Assembly (NCBI RefSeq): GCF_030249845.1 | Contig: NZ_JANURM010000005.1 | Span: 19,510 to 83,509 of the forward strand | Source: Campylobacter gastrosuis | GTDB lineage: Bacteria; Campylobacterota; Campylobacteria; Campylobacterales; Campylobacteraceae | DNA length: 64,000 nucleotides | Direction: 5' to 3' | In this document: positions 1 to 8,395 of the stretch, one piece after another | Position numbering within the stretch: the first letter of the stretch is position 1 | Layout of the letters: each line of letters starts with the position of its first letter | Translations under genes and position numbers: made by a program | Notes under the pieces: model-generated | What the model saw: the letters and a program-made list of their open reading frames with translations, nothing else | The model's database searches: none | Told to the model about the DNA's origin: nothing

Positions 1-66
1 TACTTTGTAGTGTGTTCTACGTTTTGCTGCACGTGTGTGGCTCACTCTTCGCTTAGGTACTGCCAT
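1..66 (-). CDS. rpmF: 50S ribosomal protein L32, N-terminal part
   Basis: The reverse strand encodes 22 residues starting MAVPKRRVSHTRAAKRR, the characteristic basic start of bacterial ribosomal protein L32; the rest lies beyond the window edge. It follows the DUF177 gene by 11 bases, the usual bacterial pairing. An RBS-like AAGGAG stands just before the ATG. L32 is a component of the large ribosomal subunit. Confidence 0.93.
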   Translation of the reverse strand, partial: MAVPKRRVSHTRAAKRRTHYKV

Positions 67-77
67 TTTTATCTCCT

Positions 78-434
78 TTATAAATTTTTACATTTTTCGC
101 AATAAAAATAATCGCTTTTAAAAGCCTCAATTTCGCTTATAAAAAGCTCATCTAAATCTATCTCGTCGTTTAAAAATTCCACGACATCATCAAGCTCATT
201 TTCGCCTTGTGTGTAAATGCCGTCGCTTATTAAAAGGCTTAAATTTTCATCTAATTTAAGCACGATATCATCGCCACATCTATCGCAATTATGAGCTAAA
301 TCGCCAAAAATTCTAGCACTGCAAGATAGAAGTTTATCACTCTTTTTTCTTAAATTTACAAAAAATTTCAAACTACCATTTTCTAACTCAAACGAAACAG
401 GCTGATTAGAAATTTTTTGAAATTGTATTTTCAA
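78..434 (-). CDS. DUF177 (YceD-type) protein upstream of rpmF
   Basis: A 118-residue protein with the zinc-ribbon-like cysteine layout of the DUF177/YceD family: a CDRC pair in the middle (about residues 50-53) and a CEKC pair at the extreme C-terminus, with an acidic stretch between. YceD proteins are nearly always encoded directly before rpmF and are linked to ribosome assembly, in particular 23S rRNA accumulation in some organisms. Here the gene lies between ndk (9 bases upstream) and rpmF (11 bases downstream), so the three are probably cotranscribed. Function rests on position and family, not on a known mechanism. Confidence 0.85.
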   Translation of the reverse strand: MKIQFQKISNQPVSFELENGSLKFFVNLRKKSDKLLSCSARIFGDLAHNCDRCGDDIVLKLDENLSLLISDGIYTQGENELDDVVEFLNDEIDLDELFISEIEAFKSDYFYCEKCKNL

Positions 435-443
435 AATTTTACC

Positions 444-857
444 TTAGCAAATTTCTCTTGATGAAAAGAAAAATGCTATCTCATTTTTTGCATTTTCTAG
501 GCTGTCGCTACCGTGAACTGCATTTGCGTCAATACTATCAGCGAAGTCCGCTCTTATTGTGCCCGGCGTTGCTTCTTTTGGGTTTGTAGCACCCATTAGT
601 TCGCGGTTTTTAGCTACGGCATTTTCGCCTTCTAAAACCATAACCACAACAGGTCCGCTTGTCATAAAATCAACTAAATCGTTAAAAAATGGTCTTTGGC
701 TGTGAATGGCATAAAATGCCTTTGCATCGCACTTAGAGAGCTTGATTTTTTTCGCAGCTGCCACTCTTAAACCATTTGATTCAAATCTGTCAATGATTTT
801 GCCAATAACGCCCTTTTTTACGGCATCTGGCTTGATTATAGAAAGTGTTTGTTGCAT
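444..857 (-). CDS. ndk: Nucleoside diphosphate kinase
   Basis: 137 residues, the normal length. NDK moves the gamma phosphate from ATP to other nucleoside diphosphates through a phosphohistidine. The N-terminus [15 protein letters not shown] is the family nucleotide-binding start, and [12 protein letters not shown] contains the catalytic histidine. First gene of the ndk-DUF177-rpmF run. An extended -10 box (TGATATAAT) sits about 45 bases upstream and the RBS is AAGGAC. Nothing unusual. Confidence 0.97.
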   Translation of the reverse strand: MQQTLSIIKPDAVKKGVIGKIIDRFESNGLRVAAAKKIKLSKCDAKAFYAIHSQRPFFNDLVDFMTSGPVVVMVLEGENAVAKNRELMGATNPKEATPGTIRADFADSIDANAVHGSDSLENAKNEIAFFFSSREIC

Positions 858-902
858 TAAATGTCCTTAAAATTGCAATTATTTAAATTTCAAAAGTCGC
901 AA

Positions 903-908
903 ATTATA
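903..908 (-). promoter_or_regulatory. Extended -10 promoter for ndk
   Basis: On the minus strand this reads TGA-TATAAT, a perfect -10 hexamer with a TGn extension, placed so that transcription would start about 40 bases before the ndk ATG. No -35 box is obvious, as is usual for Campylobacter sigma-70 promoters. Confidence 0.6.
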
Positions 909-920
909 TCAGAAAAACCT

Positions 921-954
921 TAAAAAACAAAATAGGCTCAAAAAGAGCCTATTT
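921..954 (-). terminator. Intrinsic terminator after the ferredoxin gene
   Basis: A perfect 10 bp stem (AAATAGGCTC/GAGCCTATTT, 930-954) with a five-base loop lies 3 bases after the ferredoxin stop. On the minus strand it is followed by a T-rich run (TTTTGTTTTTT). It separates the ferredoxin gene from ndk. Confidence 0.85.
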
Positions 955-957
955 AAA

Positions 958-1242
958 TTACGCTATAACTGGCGTAGTGCCTGTGCGTAAATCAGCACCG
1001 ATCTCAGGGCGTGACGGCTGACCCTCAAATGGAGCGTCCCACACGATACAGCCATCTGTTGGACAGGCTGAGGCACAGGCTGGTTCATCATTGTGTCCTA
1101 CACACTCAACGCATTTGTCTGCATAAACATAATATGCGTCTGCACCTGTTGGGTTATCACTATCATCAACGATAGCTGAAACTGGGCACTCATCTATGCA
1201 AGAGCCACAGCTAATGCAAATATCTGTAATTTTTACTGACAT
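958..1242 (-). CDS. 4Fe-4S dicluster ferredoxin
   Basis: 94 residues. Two cysteine clusters are visible: CISCGSCIDECP near the N-terminus (residues 9-20), a standard 4Fe-4S motif, and a second set around residues 44-65 (CVECVGHNDEPACASACP) with an 8-residue insertion between its second and third cysteines, typical of the Alvin/YfhL-type low-potential ferredoxins. It should act as a small soluble electron carrier. Monocistronic: its own RBS AAGGAG upstream and a strong terminator immediately downstream. Divergent from uvrA. Confidence 0.93.
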   Translation of the reverse strand: MSVKITDICISCGSCIDECPVSAIVDDSDNPTGADAYYVYADKCVECVGHNDEPACASACPTDGCIVWDAPFEGQPSRPEIGADLRTGTTPVIA

Positions 1243-1367
1243 TTTTTCTCCTTATTTCAAAATAGACTGCTAGAATATCAAAAAAGAGTTAAATTTGATA
1301 TAAAATTTTCATTTAATTTCTCTTAAAAAGTTATTTTAAAAATTAACTTTAATTAATAAAAATGTGC

Positions 1368-1373
1368 TAAAAT
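1368..1373 (+). promoter_or_regulatory. Extended -10 promoter for uvrA
   Basis: TGC-TAAAAT ends 31 bases before the uvrA ATG, in the AT-rich space divergent from the ferredoxin gene. The same TGnTAAAAT shape occurs before galE and a similar TAAAAT before the restriction-modification gene. Confidence 0.5.
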
Positions 1374-1404
1374 CACGAATTTATTTAAAAAAACAGGCAA
1401 AATA

Positions 1405-4221
1405 ATGAACGATACAATTAAAATTTTTGGTGCAAAAGAGCATAATTTAAAAAACATAAATTTAGAAATTCCAAAAAACAAACTGGTGGTTTTTACAGGG
1501 CTTAGTGGCTCTGGTAAAAGTACTTTGGCGTTTGATACGCTTTATGCAGAGGGGCAAAGGCGCTACATTGAAAGCCTAAGTAGCTATGCTAGGCAGTTTT
1601 TAGATAGGGTTGGTAAGCCAGATGTTGATAAGATTGAAGGCCTTACACCAGCCATTGCCATTGATCAAAAGACGACTTCAAAAAATCCACGCTCAACGGT
1701 TGGCACGATAACTGAAATTTATGATTATTTGCGACTTTTATACGCAAGAATCGGCACTCAGCACTGCCACCAATGCGGTAAGCCTATCTCAAAAATGAGC
1801 TCACAAGACATTATAAATGAAATTTCAAAGTTGCCCAGTGACGCAAAAGTCGTGATTTATGCGCCTTTAATTCGCGAAAAAAAAGGCACATTTGCTGATT
1901 TGATTGAAAATTTAAGGGCAAAGGGCTTTGTTAGGGCGTTAATTGACGGCGTTATGGTGCGTTTAGATGAGGAGATAGAGCTTGCAAAGACCAAAAAGCA
2001 CACTATAAAGGTTGTCATTGACCGCATTGTAATTAGCGATGAAAACAGCGTTAGATTGGCACAGGACGTTGAAAAGGCGTTAAATGAGAGTTACGGCGAG
2101 GTTGAAGTTGAAATTTCAAATGCTGACGAGCTTGGGCTTACGCAAAAATTTATCCATTACAGCGAGCATTTAGCCTGTTTTGATTGCAAAATTTCATTTA
2201 CTCCGCTTGAACCGCTTAGTTTTAGCTTTAATAGCCCAAAGGGTGCGTGCGAGCATTGCGATGGTTTAGGGATTCGTTACAGCCTTGATATGAGTAAAAT
2301 TTTAGATGAAGATAAGAGCATTGAAGCGGGTGCCATTAAAACTATGCACGGCTATAATATGAGCTATTACAACAAATTTTTACTAGCATTTTGTGAGCAA
2401 AACGGCATAAATACAAAGACGGCGTTTTATGGTTTAAGCGATGATGAAAGACGCCTTGTGCTTTATGGTAACGCAAAGCCAGTTGAGTTTTTATGGAAAA
2501 GACACCGATTAACTCGCACTTTTGAGGGCGCGGTTAAAATTTCTTACGAGCTTTTAAATAGCGAAAAATATTTAGATGAGTATATGAGTGAGAAAATTTG
2601 CTCAAATTGCAACGGGCACCGCTTAAAACCGCAAAGTTTGGCTGTTAAGGTCGCAGGGCTTGGGCTTGGTGAAATTTTAGATATGAGTATTGAGGACTGC
2701 GTGGCGTTTTTTTCAAATGAGAAAAATTTTAGCTATCTAAATTCGCAAGAGATGATGATAGCAACGCCGATTTTAAAGGAGATAAATGAAAGGCTCTATT
2801 TTCTTTATGATGTTGGGCTTGGCTATTTGTCACTTGGGCGCGATGCAAGGACGATTAGCGGTGGCGAGGCTCAGAGAATTCGCATCGCAAGTCAGATAGG
2901 TAGCGGTCTAAGTGGCGTAATGTATGTGCTTGATGAGCCAAGTATTGGACTTCACGAAAGGGACACGCTAAAACTTATTAAAACCTTGCGAAATTTACAG
3001 CTTAAAGGCAACTCCGTAATAGTCGTAGAGCACGATAAAAAAACTATCAAAGAAGCCGATTTTATCGTTGATATCGGCGAGGGAGCTGGTAGGTTTGGAG
3101 GCTCAGTTATCTTTTCTGGCAGTTATGATGAACTGCTTAAAACTCACACACAAACAGCAAAATACCTAAACGGCGAAGCTGATATAAACTACCAAAAAAA
3201 CCGAAAACAAGAGAGCTGGATAGAAATTTCAAATGTAAATATCAATAATATTAAAAATTTATCTGCGAAATTCCCACTTAAAAACCTAGTCGGCATAACT
3301 GGCGTTTCAGGCTCTGGCAAAAGCTCACTCATACTTCAAACACTTTTACCAGTCGCACAAGAGCAGTTAAATCACGCTAGAAAGGTAAAAAAGGTCGCAG
3401 GAGCAAGTATTGCTGGACTTCATAATTTAGATAAAGTAATTTATCTTGATCAAAGCCCGATAGGTCGCACACCACGCTCAAATCCAGCCACTTATACTGG
3501 CGTAATGGACGAGATTCGCACACTTTTTGCACAGACAAAAGAGGCAAAGCTTCGTGGGTATAAAATCGGCAGATTTAGCTTTAACGTCAAGGGTGGGCGT
3601 TGCGAGAAGTGCGGTGGCGAGGGCGAGATAAAGATAGAGATGCACTTTTTGCCAGATGTAATGGTCGTTTGTGACGCTTGTAAAGGCACACGCTACAACG
3701 CTCAAACGCTTGAAATAACGTATAAAGGCAAGTCAATCGCCGATGTGCTAGATATGAGCATTGATGATGCGTTAGAGTTTTTTAAAGCGGTGCCAAAAAT
3801 TTACGCTAAGCTAAAAACCCTTGCTGACGTGGGACTTGGCTATATCACGCTTGGGCAAAATGCCACGACTTTAAGCGGCGGCGAGGCACAGCGTGTAAAA
3901 CTGGCAAAAGAGCTAAGCAGAAGCGATACTGGCAAGACCCTTTATATCCTTGATGAGCCGACAACCGGACTTCACTTTGCAGATGTAAATCGCCTTTGTT
4001 TGGTTTTACAGCATTTGGTTGATTTGGGTAACTCTGTTTTTGTGATTGAGCATAATATGGATATTATTAAAAATTGTGATTATATCGTAGATATGGGGCC
4101 AGAAGGCGGTGCAAAGGGTGGCAAAGTGATCGCCGTTGGCAATGTAAAAGAACTTGCTAAAAATCACAAAAAAACCGGCAGTTACACCGGTAAATTTTTA
4201 GAAGAGGAGATAAAAAAGTGA
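1405..4221 (+). CDS. uvrA: Excinuclease ABC subunit A
   Basis: 938 residues, full length for UvrA, the DNA-damage sensor that loads UvrB in nucleotide excision repair. Two ABC ATPase halves are visible: the first Walker A GLSGSGKSTLAF near residue 32 and the second GVSGSGKSSL near residue 632, each followed later by an LSGGEAQR-type signature (TISGGEAQRIRIA and TLSGGEAQRVKLA) and a Walker B ending in DEP. Zinc-binding pairs CHQC/CFDC/CEHC in the first half and CEKC/CDAC in the second fit the three zinc modules. The last four bases overlap the GTG start of the next gene, a glycosyltransferase, which suggests translational coupling. Confidence 0.98.
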   Translation: MNDTIKIFGAKEHNLKNINLEIPKNKLVVFTGLSGSGKSTLAFDTLYAEGQRRYIESLSSYARQFLDRVGKPDVDKIEGLTPAIAIDQKTTSKNPRSTVGTITEIYDYLRLLYARIGTQHCHQCGKPISKMSSQDIINEISKLPSDAKVVIYAPLIREKKGTFADLIENLRAKGFVRALIDGVMVRLDEEIELAKTKKHTIKVVIDRIVISDENSVRLAQDVEKALNESYGEVEVEISNADELGLTQKFIHYSEHLACFDCKISFTPLEPLSFSFNSPKGACEHCDGLGIRYSLDMSKILDEDKSIEAGAIKTMHGYNMSYYNKFLLAFCEQNGINTKTAFYGLSDDERRLVLYGNAKPVEFLWKRHRLTRTFEGAVKISYELLNSEKYLDEYMSEKICSNCNGHRLKPQSLAVKVAGLGLGEILDMSIEDCVAFFSNEKNFSYLNSQEMMIATPILKEINERLYFLYDVGLGYLSLGRDARTISGGEAQRIRIASQIGSGLSGVMYVLDEPSIGLHERDTLKLIKTLRNLQLKGNSVIVVEHDKKTIKEADFIVDIGEGAGRFGGSVIFSGSYDELLKTHTQTAKYLNGEADINYQKNRKQESWIEISNVNINNIKNLSAKFPLKNLVGITGVSGSGKSSLILQTLLPVAQEQLNHARKVKKVAGASIAGLHNLDKVIYLDQSPIGRTPRSNPATYTGVMDEIRTLFAQTKEAKLRGYKIGRFSFNVKGGRCEKCGGEGEIKIEMHFLPDVMVVCDACKGTRYNAQTLEITYKGKSIADVLDMSIDDALEFFKAVPKIYAKLKTLADVGLGYITLGQNATTLSGGEAQRVKLAKELSRSDTGKTLYILDEPTTGLHFADVNRLCLVLQHLVDLGNSVFVIEHNMDIIKNCDYIVDMGPEGGAKGGKVIAVGNVKELAKNHKKTGSYTGKFLEEEIKK

Positions 4222-4985
4222 GAATTTTTGTCATAAATTTAGAAAAAGACACTCAAAAAAGAGATGATTTTGTTAAAAATTTTAGCCGTTTTAGCCTTGA
4301 CTATGAGTTTATAAATGGCGTCTATGGGGGGGGGGTTAGCGAAAGTGAGCTTTTTAAGCTCGTGTATGATTATAAAAACTGCTTTTTAACAAAGGGCGAA
4401 ATAGGCTGTGCGTTAAGCCATTTAAAAATCTATCAAAAGATGATAGATGAAAATATCCCCTACGCTCTAATCCTTGAAGATGACGCTGGTTTTAGCGATG
4501 AATTTTGTGAAATTTTAGCCAAAATTGATGAGTTTTTATCAAAACAAGATGACTTTGAGCTAGTTTGCTTAATGCAACTTAATAATGCTTGTTTTAAAAA
4601 TCTAACAATCAAAATTGATGAAAATTTAAGCCTTTATAAATTCTCATCAGGCGTTACTGCATACGGCTATATCATCACAAAAACGGCTGCGGCTAAGATT
4701 TTAAAGCTAAACACACCAATAATCCTAGAAGCCGATTCGTGGCTACAATTTTATGAGCTAAGTGGTTTAAGAATTTACACCTTAAACAAAGATGTGATTT
4801 TTACGACCGATAGGGACGGGACAAACTCATCAATTGGCACACAAGAAAGGCTAAATCTTGCCAAGCAAAAAACAATCGCAAGAAAACAATTAGTGAAAAA
4901 AATCGGTGGCGTTTCATATCGTTTTAGGCGGATTTTACAGCGTTTAAAAAATAAAATTTTTACAAGGATTTTTGCAAAACGCTAA
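4218..4985 (+). CDS. Phase-variable family 25 glycosyltransferase (LOS type)
   Basis: 255 residues. The start MRIFVINLEKDTQKR, the block GEIGCALSHLKIYQKM (about residues 57-72) and ALILEDDAGF (about 82-91) are the hallmarks of GT25 lipooligosaccharide glycosyltransferases (LgtB/LgtE-like, galactosyl transfer); the family acts at the cytoplasmic face of the inner membrane. The start is GTG, overlapping the uvrA stop by four bases. A run of ten G (4326-4335) encodes Gly37-Gly39, so loss or gain of one G would end the protein early; the present length is in frame (ON). It lies about 43 kb from the main surface-carbohydrate locus, which carries a related GT25 gene at 47738-48490. The acceptor sugar cannot be predicted. 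Confidence 0.88.
   Translation: MRIFVINLEKDTQKRDDFVKNFSRFSLDYEFINGVYGGGVSESELFKLVYDYKNCFLTKGEIGCALSHLKIYQKMIDENIPYALILEDDAGFSDEFCEILAKIDEFLSKQDDFELVCLMQLNNACFKNLTIKIDENLSLYKFSSGVTAYGYIITKTAAAKILKLNTPIILEADSWLQFYELSGLRIYTLNKDVIFTTDRDGTNSSIGTQERLNLAKQKTIARKQLVKKIGGVSYRFRRILQRLKNKIFTRIFAKR
4326..4335 (+). repeat. G10 homopolymer inside a GT25 gene
   Basis: Ten consecutive G within codons 37-40. Such runs mutate in length by slipped-strand mispairing in Campylobacter; at ten the reading frame is intact. Confidence 0.93.
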
Positions 4986-5551
4986 AACCTAGCGTCCGCT
5001 AGGACAATGGCACATAGCACCGACACGCCGTTTTGTTCTAGAATTTTACGTGCTTGAAGCAGGGTCTGACCTGTCGTTACGATATCATCAACCAAAATCA
5101 CTGGGTGCTTTATGGGCTTTAAAATCTTAAAATTTCGTGGATTTTTTAGCCTAAACGCCAAATCCTTACCACTATAACTAACGCTATTTTGAGCGTGTAA
5201 AGCGTGAAAAATTGGCTTAATAAACGACGATTTTAGGGCGTTTGCTAGGATTGCCGTGTGCGAGTAGCCACTGGTGTTTTTATCATCAATTGGCAGAGCG
5301 TTTAGCAAAATTTCAGAGTTAAAATTAATCGCAAATTTTTTAAAACTAACCTTTGAAAGTGCCTTAAAAACGAACGCTCCGTGCATTTTATGCTTTGAAT
5401 ACAAAAGCTCTTTAATCTCTGAAAAATCATAAAAACTAAAAATTTTTAGCCCATCTTCAATCCTAGTTTTTGGCGTCGTGTCAGATAAAATTTCAAGACA
5501 GAGCGAACAAAAAACAAAGGGTGTAAAACTGCCACATTTAAAACAACGCAT
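4982..5551 (-). CDS. comF: ComF-family phosphoribosyltransferase-like protein
   Basis: 189 residues. The N-terminus carries a zinc-finger-like set (CFKCGSF...CSLCLE, residues 3-19) and the C-terminal half the phosphoribosyl-pyrophosphate signature VILVDDIVTTGQT (about residues 150-162), the layout of ComF/GntX proteins. ComF supports natural DNA uptake in competent bacteria; the biochemical activity is not settled for the family. Convergent with the GT25 gene, whose stop overlaps by four bases. Confidence 0.88.
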   Translation of the reverse strand: MRCFKCGSFTPFVFCSLCLEILSDTTPKTRIEDGLKIFSFYDFSEIKELLYSKHKMHGAFVFKALSKVSFKKFAINFNSEILLNALPIDDKNTSGYSHTAILANALKSSFIKPIFHALHAQNSVSYSGKDLAFRLKNPRNFKILKPIKHPVILVDDIVTTGQTLLQARKILEQNGVSVLCAIVLADARF

Positions 5552-5561
5552 TTAAAAAGCA

Positions 5562-6257
5562 TTAAAATTTTGTTATGATTTCTGCGACCTTATTTGCGGC
5601 TTGTTTTGCCAAAAGCGAGATGAAAAAGTCAAAATCTTGCTGTTTATTTGCAAAAAGTTTTGTTACTTCTTGGCTTGTGTTTATCTGCAAGGTTTTATTT
5701 TTGTTTATATTTGAAATTTTTAGTTCGCCACTTAATTTACCGCTTAAAATTTCACTACTTCTATCATAATCGCCCCTAATATTTTTGATAAAAAAGTCAA
5801 GTTTATACGTGTATGGCGATGTTTGCGTATCCACTACGACAATGCCACGAGATTTTAGCTCTTGTTCTAAAAACATATAAAATAGCACCTCAGGGCGTGA
5901 AGTGGAGTTAAAAACAACCTGCTGTCCGTTCTTTTTGGTGTAGTAAATCGCTTTTGGGCTGTCCCTAAAATCAACAATTCTATGCAAATAGACCTTTTTA
6001 AACGCCACATCCGTGTCTATTAAATTTTTATTTAAACAGCATTTAACTGCGACATCGCTTTTATAAAACGCACCATTTATAAAAACCCCCCTGCCCTTGC
6101 CGTTACACTCACTGCAATCAAGCGGAATTCTCATCACTTCGGTAAAAAGCATAGTGCTTTTTTCGTCAATTTGTGGTTTTTGAATGATCACCATTTCACT
6201 TTTACTTGAACAACCGATAAAAATAAAAACAAAAATAGCAATGATAAAATTTCTCAT
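5562..6257 (-). CDS. Putative lipoprotein of unknown function
   Basis: 231 residues. A hydrophobic signal segment (residues 2-15) ends in a lipobox IFIGC, so residue 16 should be lipidated. The mature part has two cysteine pairs (CSEC, KCC) at about residues 49-75 and a mixed alpha/beta C-terminal region of the sort seen in periplasm-facing assembly lipoproteins, but I do not recognise a named family. Its start overlaps the tautomerase stop by four bases and comF follows 10 bases later, so lepA, the tautomerase, this gene and comF form one minus-strand run. Hypothetical apart from the export signal. Confidence 0.75.
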   Translation of the reverse strand: MRNFIIAIFVFIFIGCSSKSEMVIIQKPQIDEKSTMLFTEVMRIPLDCSECNGKGRGVFINGAFYKSDVAVKCCLNKNLIDTDVAFKKVYLHRIVDFRDSPKAIYYTKKNGQQVVFNSTSRPEVLFYMFLEQELKSRGIVVVDTQTSPYTYKLDFFIKNIRGDYDRSSEILSGKLSGELKISNINKNKTLQINTSQEVTKLFANKQQDFDFFISLLAKQAANKVAEIITKF

Positions 6258-6466
6258 CTTACTCCCTTTTGTATTTTTTGGCTGATTGTCTCACCACCAA
6301 TGGCGTAATTTTCAGGCTCTATCTCATCAATCACAACAACGGCATTTTTGCCACTTCTGCCTAAAATTTGCTCAAAAAGCTCGGTTACACCAAGTGCTAA
6401 ACGCTCTTTTTGCTCCTTTGTTGGAGTGCCGTTTTCTTTTGTGATTTTTATGTTTATGTATGGCAT
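6254..6466 (-). CDS. 4-oxalocrotonate tautomerase-family protein
   Basis: 70 residues, the right size for this family of small trimeric or hexameric tautomerases. After removal of Met the catalytic Pro (PYINIKITKENG) becomes N-terminal, the defining feature. Family members interconvert enol and keto forms of small acids; the physiological substrate in epsilonproteobacteria is unknown. Sits 10 bases downstream of lepA and overlaps the lipoprotein gene. Confidence 0.88.
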   Translation of the reverse strand: MPYINIKITKENGTPTKEQKERLALGVTELFEQILGRSGKNAVVVIDEIEPENYAIGGETISQKIQKGVR

Positions 6467-6476
6467 AAATTCTCCA

Positions 6477-8267
6477 TTAATCTATTTTAAGCACCGATAA
6501 AAACGCCTCTTGCGGTAAATGCACCTTGCCGATAGCCTTCATACGCTTTTTGCCCTCTTTTTGCTTTTCAAGAAGCTTTCTTTTGCGCGTGATATCGCCG
6601 CCGTAGCACTTTGCGGTTACGTTTTTACCCATTGATTTTACGTTTTCACGAGCGATGACTTTATTGCCGATACTTGCTTGGATAGCCACTTCAAAAAGTT
6701 GCCTTGGCACGATCTCTTTCATCGCCTTTACAAAATCACGCCCCTTGCTTTGCGATTTGCTCTCTGGCACGATGATCGAGAGCGCATCTACTATCTCTCC
6801 GGCGACCTTTATATCAAGCTTGACAAGGTTGCCAACCCTATAATCGCTAGGCTCATAATCAAAACTCGCATAGCCCTTGGTGGCTGATTTTAGCTTATCG
6901 TAAAAGTCCATAACGATCTCATTCATCGGTATGTCATATTCAAGCAAAACACGTTCTGGCGTTATGTAATCCATCTTCGTTTGCACCGCTCGGCGGTTGT
7001 TTAAAAGCGTGATGATGTTACCTAGAAATTCTGTGGGTGTGATGATTGTTGATTTTACATAAGGCTCTTTGATATTCTCTATTTTATTTACCGGCGGTAG
7101 TTCGCTTGGGTTTTGTATGCGTAAAATTTTGCCATCAGTTTGCACGACTTCGTATGTAACGGTCGGCGCTGTGGCTATCAAATCAAGATTAAACTCACGC
7201 TCTAATCGCTCTTTAACAACCTCCATATGAAGCAACCCCAAAAATCCCACGCGAAAGCCAAAGCCAAGCGCGATTGAGGTTTCAGGCTCGTAGCTTATTG
7301 AGCTATCGTTTAGTTTTAGTTTATCAAGCGCGTCCCTTAAATCCTCAAATTTATCCGTATCAATCGGATAAATTCCAGCAAACACAAACGGCTTTGCGCG
7401 CTCAAATCCACCAACTGGCTCTTTTGTAGGGTTTTTAGCTATTGTAATAGTATCGCCAACCTGCACATCGCTTACGTTTTTTAGCCCCAAAACGACCACG
7501 CCGACCTCACCGGTGTTTATGGATTTTGTCTTAATGGGCGCTATCGGATTTGGATACATTAGATCTAAAACCACGTGCTTTTTATTTGTCCCCATAACCA
7601 AAATTTCATCGTTTTTAGCAATCTTGCCGTCATAAACTCGCACGAGCGTAAGCGCGCCAAGGTAGTTATCAAACCAGCTGTCATAAATCAATGCCTTTGT
7701 GGGCTTAGCCTCGTCGCCATTTGGCGGTGGCACACGGCTAACTATGGCTTCAAGCAGTTCATTTATACCAATCCCGCTTTTTGCGCTAACTTCAATCGCA
7801 CCCGAGCAGTCAAGCCCGATTATATGCTCTATCTCGTCCTTTACGCGCTGTGGGTCGGCTGCTGGCAGGTCAATTTTATTTATCACTGGGATTATTTCAA
7901 GGTTATTTTCAAGCGCGATATAGACGTTTGCGATAGTTTGTGCCTCAACGCCCTGGCTTGCATCAACGACTAGCAAAGCCCCCTCGCAACTAGCTAAGCT
8001 TCTGCTTACTTCGTAGCTAAAATCAACGTGTCCGGGTGTGTCAATGAGATTTAGCACGAACTCGCCGTCTTTGTTTTTGTAATTTAGCCTAACGCTTTGC
8101 GCTTTTATCGTGATACCACGCTCTTTTTCAATGTCCATCGTGTCCATTATCTGACTACTCATCTTGCGATCACTAACTGCCCCGCACTCGCTAATCAAGC
8201 GGTCAGCCAAGGTGCTTTTGCCGTGGTCAATGTGAGCGATAATGCTAAAATTTCGTATGTTTTTCAT
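6477..8267 (-). CDS. lepA: Elongation factor 4 (LepA), ribosomal back-translocase
   Basis: 596 residues, full length. GTPase motifs run in order: G1 AHIDHGKST (residues 11-19), switch II DTPGH, and NKIDLP (G4). The C-terminal half carries the LepA-specific region ending in [17 protein letters not shown], which reaches the peptidyl transferase centre. LepA acts on stalled or mistranslocated ribosomes. First gene of a minus-strand run followed by the tautomerase, the lipoprotein and comF. Confidence 0.98.
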   Translation of the reverse strand: MKNIRNFSIIAHIDHGKSTLADRLISECGAVSDRKMSSQIMDTMDIEKERGITIKAQSVRLNYKNKDGEFVLNLIDTPGHVDFSYEVSRSLASCEGALLVVDASQGVEAQTIANVYIALENNLEIIPVINKIDLPAADPQRVKDEIEHIIGLDCSGAIEVSAKSGIGINELLEAIVSRVPPPNGDEAKPTKALIYDSWFDNYLGALTLVRVYDGKIAKNDEILVMGTNKKHVVLDLMYPNPIAPIKTKSINTGEVGVVVLGLKNVSDVQVGDTITIAKNPTKEPVGGFERAKPFVFAGIYPIDTDKFEDLRDALDKLKLNDSSISYEPETSIALGFGFRVGFLGLLHMEVVKERLEREFNLDLIATAPTVTYEVVQTDGKILRIQNPSELPPVNKIENIKEPYVKSTIITPTEFLGNIITLLNNRRAVQTKMDYITPERVLLEYDIPMNEIVMDFYDKLKSATKGYASFDYEPSDYRVGNLVKLDIKVAGEIVDALSIIVPESKSQSKGRDFVKAMKEIVPRQLFEVAIQASIGNKVIARENVKSMGKNVTAKCYGGDITRKRKLLEKQKEGKKRMKAIGKVHLPQEAFLSVLKID

Positions 8268-8358
8268 AAAATTCCTAGTTAAATTTTAAAGGCTTATAAT
8301 GCCTAAAATTCATTTAAAAACTGATAAATGGATTTTAAATTTTTAAGTAAATTTTAGC

Positions 8359-8364
8359 TAAAAT
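8359..8364 (+). promoter_or_regulatory. Putative -10 box for the restriction-modification genes
   Basis: TAAAAT about 30 bases before the ATG of the fused restriction-methyltransferase gene, preceded by T-rich DNA. No clear -35. A short palindrome (AGGC/GCCT) around 8290 also lies in this divergent space and could serve the lepA side. Confidence 0.35.
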
Positions 8365-8395
8365 CCAAAACCAAAATTAAACATAAAGGCGAAAA

